Source: Strigops habroptila
Taxonomy: Eukaryota > Chordata > Aves > Psittaciformes > Psittacidae
DNA length: 64,000 nucleotides
Reading direction: 5' to 3'
Assembly: GCF_004027225.2 (NCBI RefSeq)
Contig: NC_044284.2
Span: 39,480,420-39,544,419 of the forward strand
Below the pieces are notes generated by a model. The model made no database searches. It was not told the origin of the DNA and saw only the letters and a list, made by a program, of their open reading frames with translations. This document shows, one piece after another, positions 21,114-33,100 of this stretch (the stretch's first letter is position 1; each line of letters opens with the position of its first letter). Position numbers and translations under genes: made by a program.

Positions 21114-23661
21114 ATAAATAAGAAATACTGTTTTATACATAAAAACTGCAAGTGTTGCATTTTGTTCACCGCCCCAGACAGCAAGACCACAGATTAAGGC
21201 AAAAAGCTGGAGTGAAGGCACATACTGAGGGGGCCACAGTCAGGAATAAGGTGATGAAGGGACTGTCACGCGTTGCCCATGACATCCAGCACTCCACCAG
21301 CAGCTGTTGCATCATCACATTACGTAAAGAAATAACTGGACTTATACACTGAATAATGGCTGTAATGCAGTAGTGATTAAGAGATCGCTTATAAAGATTT
21401 TTTTTTATTTAAAAATAAAATTCTGTTAAAAACAGCTTAAGGGGGAAAAAAGATAGAGAAGAAAGCAGGAAACCTTAGGCCTGAGGTCAGCCAGGGCATG
21501 CGTGCATCTTCGCATCTGCTCTTCTCACAGCCTTGGCAGAGAGGTGATGCGGTTACAACCAGCCATCTGACCAGAGCAGCCAGCCAAGACACCGACCTCA
21601 GCGTCCTGCACATGTGGGTGAGCACACGTAAGCTCTCCTCCAGGTATTAGGTATGCTTGCAGGCAGGGGGAAATCCCCAGCTAGTAAGTTGTAAGAATCT
21701 TTAAGAGAAGGGGTACAAGAGCGATGTGGAGTTTGCTGGGAACAACCCCTGCCCAGCAGCGCCATTCCCGAGGGTGCACCAAGCCTCCCGCCTCACACAG
21801 TGGTATCAAGATATCCCCAGATGCAGCACTCTGACCACCTCAACACTGGGTCCGGTCTCCCAACAGTGCTACAGCTCCTCACAGCCCAGCTGCAAAGCCA
21901 GAGCCCCTGCTCTCCTCCTGGCACAGCATCCCTGGGGACAAGGGACACAGAACAGGGTGCACCATGCATCAGGGATGGCTTGGGAGGGAGGGCTAGAAAG
22001 CATCCACTCTACAGGCAAAGTGGTATTGCTGACGTCCATATGGGTGCTGAGGATACAGGAGAAGGAAGAATGCAGGAGCTCAGCTAGGAGAAACACTGAG
22101 CTCTAAGGGAATAACATGGAGAGGAGCAATAATACAGTGCACGCACCCCAGTGGCTATAAGGGAAAGCACATAGAGGAGGCCAGGCTGTGCCACTCTGGA
22201 AATATGGCTGAGTATATTTACACACACATACACACACACGAGAGACTTCCTCACACTATAATCATGATAAAAACGGAAAAAAAAAAAAAATAAAAATCAC
22301 ATTCACACAAAAAATATAAATTTGAAATAATTAATAGCACCAGTGTGTGTCAGATAATAATTTCTTCCCCGCTACGCAAACGTACAAAGTTGCATAGTGT
22401 TTAAGGATAGATATATACTGGATCTCAGGGAAGGGGGGAGGGATGCCAGGCTGGAGGCAAAAAGGAAGCCACAGAGGATGCTCTCATCTCAAGAGGAGGG
22501 CCAGAGGAGGAGCGAGGGGCTCCCCACTGCTCCCACCCAGCACCAGGAAGCAGCTGGGAGGCACTACCTAGGGAGGGAGCCTGCTGGGGAGGCAGCGGTA
22601 GCGGTGTGGAAGGCAGACATGACACCTGAGCCTGGCCTGAAGTCCCTGTGCTGCGGTGGCTTTACGGTGACTGGGAGATCAGTAGACAGAAAGGAGGGCA
22701 CTGGTAAACTCCAGCCCTTTCTGCCAGCTTAAAAACAGGGAAAATGCGAGAGCAATGCCAGGAGACAAAAATGCCACTGTCCTTCAGGAAAAAGACGAGG
22801 AGAAAGACCTTTTCATTTCCACTTGCAAGCCCTCTTCCTTCCCCACCCAAAGACATTCAGCACGAAGGCCAGTGCAGTCGCTGGAGCTCTCTGGTGGCAG
22901 CTCTCCTCTTCAGCAAGACTTTTTCTGTTTGAACTAACTGATCTGTCAATCAGACATTCATAACCTAGAAAAACAGATCCTCTGGTAATTTCAGTAGCAA
23001 CACCTACAGATGGGAACACAGCTCATGGCTTCCACACTCCCAAGCCTGGACTACCCGGCAGGTAGCTTACAGACCAGACCCAGAACTTCTCCACAGACCA
23101 GGAGTGGGGATGGCAAGACCTATCACTCCCCCAGTAAAGACTGACCACTCCACCAGTATCCCATCTTCCCAAAAAACTCCTCTCAGAGGCTGTGTTTTTC
23201 TCAGAGCGATGCATCATCACAGAAAGCATTTCAGAAAGAGGCTTCAGCTATTTTGTCAAAGGCTACCAATGCTGTCAGATTGGCCACTAGTTATCGATAA
23301 AAAAAAATTCACAGGGTCAGAAGTTGGGAAGAGGGATCTGAATGAGTGCAGCTATACTGGCCATTACAGTAATACTTTGGTAGCCATCCCCTTCCTTCAT
23401 AGGGACAGAGAGCTCCGGGACTGAGGACTTTACAGTCGAGGGGAGAAGTGAGGAGAGAAAGTGAGGTTAGTTTTGCCTTGCTGTATACAGCTCACATGGT
23501 TATTTCTGAACCACAGTATAAAGAGCCCAGAGCATCTCTCCTCCTTACGCTAATCAAAGGGAAACTGTCTGAGAAAGGGGCAAAGGTGGAGTGCTCAGGA
23601 AAACAATCTATATAAAAAAAGCCCTTTGATGCCCAAAGACGGATATTTAATTTGCTTCACC

Positions 23662-23709
23662 AAAAAAAAAAAAAAAAAAAAAAAAAAAAGAAAAAAAGAA
23701 AAAAAAAAA
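23662..23709. repeat. Poly-A tract in the LAMC1 3'UTR
   Basis: 28 uninterrupted A, then A runs broken by G. On the transcribed strand it is a U-rich tract about 150 bases after the stop codon. Confidence 0.85.
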
Positions 23710-23861
23710 TCTTTCAACTTATCCTGATTTGAAAAGAAAACAGCGGCTGCGAGCAGCGAAGAGTTGGGTATTGGAAGAAGGTAATGTGTGTTAAGGCACT
23801 CCATAGCCAAACCACCGCTCCACCACTCACCAGGGGAATAACCCCCACCCCCAGTGCACCC

Positions 23862-24118
23862 TTAGGGTTTTTCAATGGACGGGGTGTTAAAACAGCCAGA
23901 TGGCAAGGTCTTCTTGATGTCTTCCAGGTTGCTAATGTCCTTCAGGATCTCTTCAATGTCCCTGTTGTAGGCCTGTATTGCATCATCTTGCTTCCTGGCT
24001 TCTCTCTCAAGAAAAGACACTTTCTGGTCCAGGTCGCTATCTTTCATCTGGTCTTTGGCACTGTTCAGGGTACCCTCAATTTCATTCAGTTTGTTCAAGT
24101 CCACTGTCTCCAGTTGCC
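23862..24118 (-). CDS. LAMC1: LAMC1 exon 28: C-terminus and stop codon
   Basis: Residues 1386-1470: [13 protein letters not shown], then [12 protein letters not shown], ending [12 protein letters not shown] and TAA at 23862-23864. The Cys links to the beta chain and the Glu third from the end is required for integrin binding in gamma-1 laminins (established). Confidence 0.97.
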
Positions 24119-27100
24119 CTGAAAAGCCAGAAGCAAATAGTGAAATCCATTAAAAAAGTTTTGACACTTTAGTTGTGGATGCTTACACAGCTTAGCCCAC
24201 TCAGAGACCTCCATCACGTTCTCTCTGCATTAGAAACAGCATTTAAAACAGCACCGACCACGCGGATTACACCTTCAGTGCCTCAAAAACAGTCCTTGGC
24301 TTGCAGAAAAAGCAGTACTCAACATTGCACAATGGGCTTTAAGGCTAATCAAGGAAAGAAAAAAAAACCCAAACCAAATTCCTTGACAAAAACATGCAAA
24401 CCCCATTTCTAGAAGCCAACAGACTCATTTGATTCCTTGCACAGCACTGTCAGGAAGCCAGCACCATGCCACCTGCTGGGACTGCCACATCAGGGAAACA
24501 CTCAAAGGCATACATACAGCACATTAAGGACAGTCTTACCTAACTGATCCAGCAGGTCATTAATGACAGAAAGCAAACTGTTCACAGAGTTCTTCGCTTT
24601 TCTGGCGTTGTCTTCTGCCTCCTGGGCAGCCTGTGAGGCCTGCAGGGTTTATAAAAGAAAAATAAATGAGAGCACAAAAAAGAAAAAGCTGTTGCCTCTC
24701 CTCTTCACAGGTCTGGCCAAGCAGTTAAGCCACACGCATCCCTGTCTCCTCTCTCCAGGATAACATTCCTACACCGACATCTTTAACATGGTGCTGGTGA
24801 AGACCGATGATCTTCAGATAATGTTTTCTGATTATTTCAGGATGGCAAGCCCTGATTACTGAGCAGGATTTTGCAGGAAATGTCAGAACAGTCAACAGGG
24901 CTACAGTGAGGTTTTGATCAAAATAAAAATGTTGCAGTAAGAAAACTGTCTCTCCAATTCCAGAAGGGAATGTATGCTAAATGCCATCAGAGGAACTCCT
25001 TTGGTTGCCTCACATTTTCAATCCCACTTAAAAATTGAAAGAGTTTGAATACTGGCTGTACCCACTGCTGTCTTTGCAGGAGAAAGACCGCATTGCCAAG
25101 CCAGCAGGCAGAAGGCAGTTTCTTGCCACTGCTGCCACCTGCCAGTGCTACTTACCATGCCTGCCATCATCATATCCTGCTCAGCATCATCCTGCTTCCG
25201 CTTCAGCTCTTTTTCTGCATCCTGTAGTTGCTTCATCATGTCATCCACTTCCCTGGCCAGCTCCGTCACATCAGCAAAAGTCTTGTCAGCTTCGGCTTTG
25301 GTAGCAGCAGCATTCTACAAACAACCATGCGGAACAGGATGGAAAATGGTAGTGAAGGTGCAGAACTTCCTTCAATCCTTTTCATCAAAAGGTCACCAAT
25401 TTCCTACCATGCCACATTTTGCATTCCCTAGTGGGGAATACAGCAGAAAGCATGTGGGGCTCACCATGAAATACTGGAACAGAGAAGTTTACGCAGTTAC
25501 ATACCAGTATCTCAGGAGGGTGGGTTCAGAACTGCAAAGGACTCACCTTCTGAACAGTACTGGCGATTTTCTCAGCATCATCTGCTTTAGCCTTGGCTTC
25601 GCGAGCATCAGCAGCAGCATTGCCAAGCGCCAGCTCCGCCTGGCGTGTCTTATTGTTGGCTTCAGCAATGGTCTGGGTAATGGCAGGAATCTTTTTCAGA
25701 GCCTCCTCAGCTGCTGTCTTGTTATCGTTCACCCGCTTATCAAAATCTAACAAAGGGCAAAACAGATCCTTAGCACTTGCTCCAAAAGAGACTTGGGATG
25801 TTGCTTTGACCAAGCTACCTCCACTTTGTCACCTTGACATCAAAGGGACAAAGAGCAAACTGGGGTGTGGGGGGATATATGCTTGCAACTCTCCCTACTA
25901 CACACCTTATGACCCTAAATAAGGAACTTAGAAGGAGATTTCCAATCTTTTTTCTTTTTCTTTAAAGAAAAAAGCCAAAAGAACCCACCAACTGGCAATA
26001 GCATCACCCATTTAACCAAGATACTTGTCACTTGGCAAGTTACATGTTACACAGGAATTGAAGGATTCACAGCAAGTGTTTTCTCTTTACCTTTCAAGTT
26101 GCTGAGAATGGTATTAGCCTCCTGCAGTGTGCCATTGCCCTTCCGAGCAGCTTCTTCAGCCAGGGCTTTCGCTGCATCTGCTCGAGCCAAGAGCTGGTCT
26201 GCAGTCTAAGGAGACATGACATGTATCAACATTCTGATACATTTCTTACATTAACATTTCTTACTTTTTGAAGGAGGACCATCTAGGTGTATCACAAAGC
26301 ATTGCTCAGCCTGAAACACCAATGCCATACAGAACAGTGTCCATCCCTGAGTAGCAATGCTTCCTCTGAAACCAGGTGAATTTAGGTACTTTTGGAATAC
26401 TGTTCCAAATACAAAGCTGACATCACAACTGACAAACATCCTCTATTCTCTCATATAGCCTCAATGCCATTGGTTTTACCAGCTTTTTGCATCTCCTGAT
26501 TCTTCAGTATTCTTCTAAGTAACATGCAGCACCAAGACTGAATAAGACCAGATCTTTCATATCTCGCCAGTTATTCATTTTGCTTTGTTTTTTCCAGGGA
26601 ACAAAAGCCTGCACACAAAACAGAACTGACCTGCTGCTCTGTCTTCCCTTTCTCCAAGAGGTTCTTTACTTCCAGCTCCTTTCCTTTCATGTCTTCTCTC
26701 AAATCCTCATAATCTTTCAGCTTCCTGGCAATTAGCTGATCTAACTCCTCCGCTTCCTTCTTGATCTTATTTGCTTCATTCTGCAGGTGGAGATCAGAAA
26801 CAAATGCAGAATCCTGAATGTTAGAGAATTTCTGAACAGGTGGTGAAACATGGTATAGTTTCTAATGGTCAAACAGGCAGAAGCTATGATGAGTTCCAGT
26901 CTCTTACAACTACAGTTCTAACTTTGCCTTCAAAGCTCTAAATACCATGAAGGTCAGTGCAATAAAAGATGGATGCTGCAAACAGTTTTGTGTGCAAGAA
27001 ACTTTACTGTACTATAGTAAGCACGTAAGAGAGAGCAGTTCTGCAGGCTTCAGAGGGAAGTGAAGTTTTTTCACTTCTCTGTTCAAGCCAAGATGTTTGG

Positions 27101-30100
27101 CAAACAACAGTTCACTCAGGTTTTTTTGTCCTTCAGAGATCAGGGTGATGTAGGGAAGTTATGTATGTAGTTTCCTGCAAGCACGTTTCCTTCACAGAAG
27201 CTGAAATGCCCAAGTCTGGATCATGCCTAGTTGAATAAAACTTCCAGAGACTGTTCTTATGCAGAGAAACATTAGCAAAGCACATGGAAGGTATGTCAGC
27301 AACCTAGCACACTGCTGTAACGCTTATCCTCATTGATCTTTAGAAAATGCTTCCTACACATACCTCTAGCCCTGTGGAATCCACAGCAGGTAGACTGGTG
27401 AGATTAGCGTAGATCTGAAGGGCTTTGTTTCCAGCTTCCTCTGCCTCTGCAAGCACTTTGCTGGCCTGTTTTTCTAGGTCTCGAGAAATGTTCCTTGCCT
27501 GATTATACCTAAAAAAAAACCCCCCGAGGATCCAGTTACTTATTTTTTTTTTTTTTTTTTTTTTTTTTGGTAGAACCAAACTTACTAATTGAGTGGGGAA
27601 GCTAAGAAATTGAAAGACAAGTCTCACAAAATCCAAAGCACACAATACTATAGAGGGTGTCTAAATTTTAAGCACTGCTTTAAAAGCCAGGAAATAAAAA
27701 CAATTTTATGTTACTGACTCACTTCTGGTTGAGCTCATCGATGTCATTTGCAGTTTGGTTTTCCCCAGCCAGGGTCTTCAGCAGCAGCTGATAGGCTTCC
27801 GTGGAAGTATCATTTGCTGCCTTAGCTATGCGAACAATCTCATCGGCTTCTTTTTTGTGTCTGAACAAGATTACAGAAGAAAAATAATGCCATTAGAACT
27901 GTCAGCCAGTGGTTTTCATCCTCTATTCCAGATTTTATTCCTTCTTCCTTTTCCTTCCTTCACCCAGATTTGCATACAGAAGATGCTGAAACATCTGCAA
28001 CAGAAGATTCTGACTCTAACTCAGCAAAGTAAAAGACTCTATCTCATATCAAGCAAATAAAATTTTGGTTTTGAAAGGAAGGAGAGGGCCCTGATGCAGC
28101 CTGTGAGGAGCATGTCTTGCCACAGCCTACCTTTCAGCCAGCTTACGGGCCTCTTCTGCCAACAGAGTCATGTTGTTAGGGTCCCCGCTTGACTCTGGAG
28201 GTGTAATGGACTGAAAGAAAGAAAAAAAAAGATCTTAAAGCTCTTTTTTTTTAATCTCTTATTCATTTTTTCTTATATTTATTGTCATGATCTAAGTGCT
28301 CGGAGATGCATCTAACCTACTTCTAACTTCTCTGTATTTTTTTTCTTAAACCCATACAGTTTCCACCAATGGTTGTCCCTCAAAAACAGAGATGCTGATA
28401 TTTATTTTGGGGTTCTTATGCTGGTTTCTTTGAGCAGGAGATAAGATACCACCTATGAAAGACACTGGGATCTTCCTTTATTTATTTCCTGTGATGTTGG
28501 GCAGGGAGGAAGATATTTCCATAGCAAATTTGCTATATGAGAGAGAGAACAAGCAGAGAAACACATTGGAGGGCACAGAAAGGAAAGGCCCTCTCGTCAT
28601 CACATGAGATCTTGGCAGCACGCTCACCACATTGTCAGCTGCCATCTTTGCCTTCTCAAGCATATCAGAAGCTAAGCCGATCAGGTCCTCAGTGTCCTCC
28701 ACCCGCACCCGGGCTTGCTCCGCCAGGTTCTCTGTCTCCCGCACTGTGCCCTGGATGTTCCTCAGCCTGTTGAGCTGGCTCGTTAGCGTGCTGTTAATGT
28801 CTTTGAGACGATCCATGAGTCCCTGGTCTACATCTGAAACACACGATATAAGAAGCAGCAAAATTAATTACAGCAGGAAGAGAAGCTGGAGCAGCAGCTT
28901 ACCACTGCAGGCAACACGTTGGTAGGTTAATCCCCTATTGAAACGCGACCAGCAAAGTCATTTCACAAGTCAGTCAGCTTGAGATCAAAGTCATCATCAG
29001 AACGTGCACCAAATTCGAGAAATTAAAAGTCATTAAGTACTAAGACCACAATCCTGCTGGCCGTTGGAACCAACTCTGATGGGGAATTTTGTATTCAGAA
29101 TCATGTTTCATCTCTATCATTGAATTAAAGAAGACAACACAGCTGTTCTTCAAGAGGTATAAAACATCTGCTCTGTAAATTCTCTTTATCCTAACTCCTA
29201 GAAACTAAGCAGAGACAGAGGAATAGTGGGGCTGTACATTATTGCCCACTGTAAGCAATGGTGGCTACTCCTGAGCCAGACACAGTCTCCATATGCAGAA
29301 TAGCAAATCCACCCCAATTTGCCCCCCAAACCAAACAGATGGCAAAAGCTGGCAGAATAGAGCCTTGGTTCTCCAATCTATAGGAACTATGAACCCCCCA
29401 AACTTCCCCGAATTTTTGGATCACCATGTAACTCTCCACAACAGCATCTTACTAAAGGAACCATAAAAGCACAGATACATGCCTCATGACGAGGGGCAAT
29501 TACTTTGTAAAGGTGAGAGCATTATTAGGAGATGAAGTACAAGCAGAAGCCTGCACGCCTCCAAAATTCGGATTTTTGCCTTGACCTTGCAACACGCATT
29601 AGGTACTGAACATGAACGTCTGACATATTTCAGAAGCATACTACAAACCACATGTCAAGTAGAAAAACACAAGTAAGTGCTACAGGTGTGCAGAGATTTT
29701 TGCAACGCTAGCCTCTGTTGCATTTAACTTGTCTCTTAGTTGCAGAAGGAGCAACAAAGCTGGTGAAGGGTCTTATGAGGAGTTGCTGAGGCAGCTCAGG
29801 TTGTTTAAGTCTGGAGAAAAAGACACTGAGGGGAGACTTTATCACACTCTAGCGAGATAAGAGTGGTGGACTTGGCAGTCCTGGGGTAACAGTTGGACTT
29901 GATGATGATTCTATGATTTTATCTTAAAGGTCTTTTTCAACCTACTTGATTCTACGATTCTAATGTCTAATCTACCCTCCTTCAGCTTAAAGCCATTCCC
30001 CCTTGCCCTATCACTACTTGCTTTTTTAAAAAGTCCCTCCCCAGCTTTCTTGTAGGCCCTGTTTAGGTACTAGGAGGCTGCTATAAATTCTCCCTCGAGC

Positions 30101-33100
30101 CTTCTCTTCTCCAGGCTGAACAACCCCAACTCTCTCAGCCTGTCTTCAGAGGAGAGGTGCTCCAGCCCTGTGATCATCACTGTGGCCCTCCTCTGGACTT
30201 GCTCCAACAAGTCCATGTCCTCCTTACATTGGAGCCAAAGTGCTGGAGACAGTACTCCAGGTGGAGTCTCTCACAAGAGCAGAGGAGAAGAGGAGAATCA
30301 TCTCCCTTGACCTGCTGGTCATGCTTCTTTTCATGCAGCCCAGGATAACAGCTGGTGCTTTTTTGGCTTTCCAATGAGTACATTGGGAAGTCTTCCGTTT
30401 GTTTAGCAAGTAGGTAAAAAACACTTTTGTATCTGGAGAAGAGGGTAACATACAGAAGACTTGCATCTCTACACAGCTAGGGGCAGATCTTCACTTTGCA
30501 TGTACAACAGAGACCACTGGGAGAACAGCCGGGATAAAAGCACAGCCACTGTTGTTTTGATAATAACATACACTGTCTCTGTGCTATCTGAAATGGCTAT
30601 CAGTCCTGACACACAGCATAGACTTGAAATTAAACACCCTGTGTCCAAAGGGCACAGGAACATCAAGCAAAGAGCTCATTTCATGTCTGCTTAGGTCAAC
30701 TCACCTTTGCTGTTTTGTGCTTCCTGGAGCAACTCCATAACATCTCTTTCTGCCTGCTTCAATCTCTCTTCAAAGGCTTGATCAGTTACAGTTTCTTCTC
30801 CCGTACCTAGATTTGCTATAAGATTTTCCAGCTCCTGCAACCTCTCACGCTGCTCTACCACCTAGATAAGGACAGAAGACAGCTATAACACAGAGCAAAG
30901 CACCTTGAACCTCTCTGTTTTCAGCAGGCACCAGCCAACAACAGGCATAAAAGCCACTGCATAAGCGGGCACATTGCCACCTTCTCCAGTGGTACCAACA
31001 GTGGTGTTTGTGGCCTCACCTTATCTTTCACTAATCTGTAGCAGGCTGGACACTCTTGGCAGCCTGGCCAGGAGCGGTTGTAGAAGTAGTTCTCCTCACA
31101 CTGGTCGCAGCGGTTCCCCACAAAGCCCTCCTTGCATTCACAGTGACCATTCTCCAGGCACTGCAGGGAGCGCGAACCCTCAGGATCACAGTCACAGGCT
31201 GCAGGGAAGTTAAACCTCAGTCAGACTGGAGGAGAGGCAGAAATACCTTAAAACCCACAGGGCAAGAGCATACACTCAACATCCCAAAATGTCTGCAGGA
31301 GCAACAGGGCACAAATTCACAGCAGGAGCCGCACTCCAGGTGCTTCTACACACAGCAAGGCACTCACAGCATGGTACTGGGTCTAGCTGGACACAACATT
31401 CATTGCATGTGTTTGAAGTGCTGCTATTGCCTTTCCCACAAAGCATTGTAATTTTCTACTCCATTTCATTGTAACCAACTGCAGTTAATTTCTGTGCTCT
31501 TTACAGGCAGGGGTATCAAAGAGGAAAGTTAGGATCATCCTGTTTTTCAATCATGTTGACAAAGTTTATTGCTCCTCGAGACAGAATCTGTATATTTGGG
31601 CCATTTGCAGAGTAGCTGGGCAGAGATTTAACATCAGGAAACAGGACTGTTGCTGGACAAGATCCAGGGAATGTATTTACATTGAAGAGAAGTGCGTATC
31701 TAGTAAGTTGGAATTCTTCCTACTCCCCATTATAAAAATAATAAAAGCAAAAGGGGATAAACTATTGTACGGAGATCAAATTTCACCATGCACAGTGTGG
31801 ATATAAAAGCGCCAACTTCTGCTGTGAGGAAGAGCGAGGTGAGAAAGTACCTTCCCAAAGACAGGAAGAAAATAAAGACAAGGCTGGCTGTGCAACATCC
31901 TTCCCATTTGCCTTGCTCCAGCCCCTCAAACTTACGTTTACAGCCTTCAGAGCCAAAGCCAAAGTGGTTGATCTCACATCTGTCACAACGCTGGCCGGTG
32001 ACGCCAGGCTGGCACTCACACTGCCCGGTCCGGATGTCGCACTGCCCATTGGTGGAGCCCAGTGCGTGGCAGTTGCACCTGCAGGAGGCAGCCACATGTC
32101 AGACAGTGACACAGAAGGGGGCATGGGTGAAGTGCCTCTCTGAGGGAGCTCTAACTAGCAAAGCTCAATGTTTCCATTTGCCAAAAGACACTCTTCTTGC
32201 CGTGCAGATGCAGGAGCAAGGCACTGAACCTTTGAACCACGCAAAGTCACTTGGTGCCTGCACTAAAAAAGGAACCCGCAAGCCCCTACTATCAACAATC
32301 AGACAGTCACGTGGCACTTTTCTATTTAAAACCCTGATTTAAAGCTATTTATAAAGCTATTTATAAGTAAGGCTTTTTGTACAGTCTTCATAACTGCTTC
32401 TTTACTGCTGCCCTTCCCCACCCATAGCAACATCAAGGCACACAAGCTACTTGTGACAAACGTCACATTCCTGCATAAAGTAAGCACAGACCCCCCCACA
32501 ACCAGGCTCTTTGCCCCAGTGCAAAGCGAACATCACCTCTCACAGCCACGTCCACCCTGGAGGTTGAAGAAGCCAGGCTCACAGGCACTGCAGTCCCTCC
32601 CAGTGACATGAGACAGGCACTCACACTGCCCAGTCACTTGATTGCAATTCGTCTGCTGATTCACAGTGCCATACGGATTGCAGTGACAAGCTGCAAAAAT
32701 AGAAGGGGTACAGAAATATGCAGAAGGTTAGAAGTCCCTTGTGGTGCTGGTACTCTGCTAGCCAGCCCCTGAACGAGCCTGGATTCAAAACACGCACAGC
32801 CCAGCCCCTACATCGCACAATGCTTTTGCTTCGATGGCAGTAAGCACCCACAAACACAAGCATTTTAGCAAGCTAGAACCAGCAAACCAGAATAAAGCCA
32901 CGCATCGCTGCTGACAGGCATGAACAACAACCTGACGTTGTGTGCTAACAACATATCACGGAACAGCAGCTCTTGGAGACAAAACCATTTTTAAATGCAA
33001 GAGGAACCAGCTCTCACCTCTGCACTTGTCAGCAGGATCGGGGGCCAGGGGGTTCCCAAAGAAGCCGTCTTTGCAGCGGTCGCAATAGAAGCCAGCGGTG

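Larger units (their letters stand above)
21086..23861 (-). other. LAMC1: LAMC1 3' untranslated region
   Basis: About 2.8 kb from the stop codon to the polyadenylation signal, close to the long 3'UTR of human LAMC1 as I recall it. It contains a long A run on the plus strand (23662-23709, a U tract in the mRNA), a CA-type microsatellite near 22218-22240 and AT-rich blocks near 22270-22350. No introns or coding are seen. The extent is inferred from the signal at 21108, not from transcripts. Confidence 0.65.
28834..30704 (-). other. LAMC1: LAMC1 intron 18
   Basis: 1.9-kb intron. Two CR1 fragments in opposite directions occupy about 29745-30395; the rest shows no feature. Confidence 0.7.
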
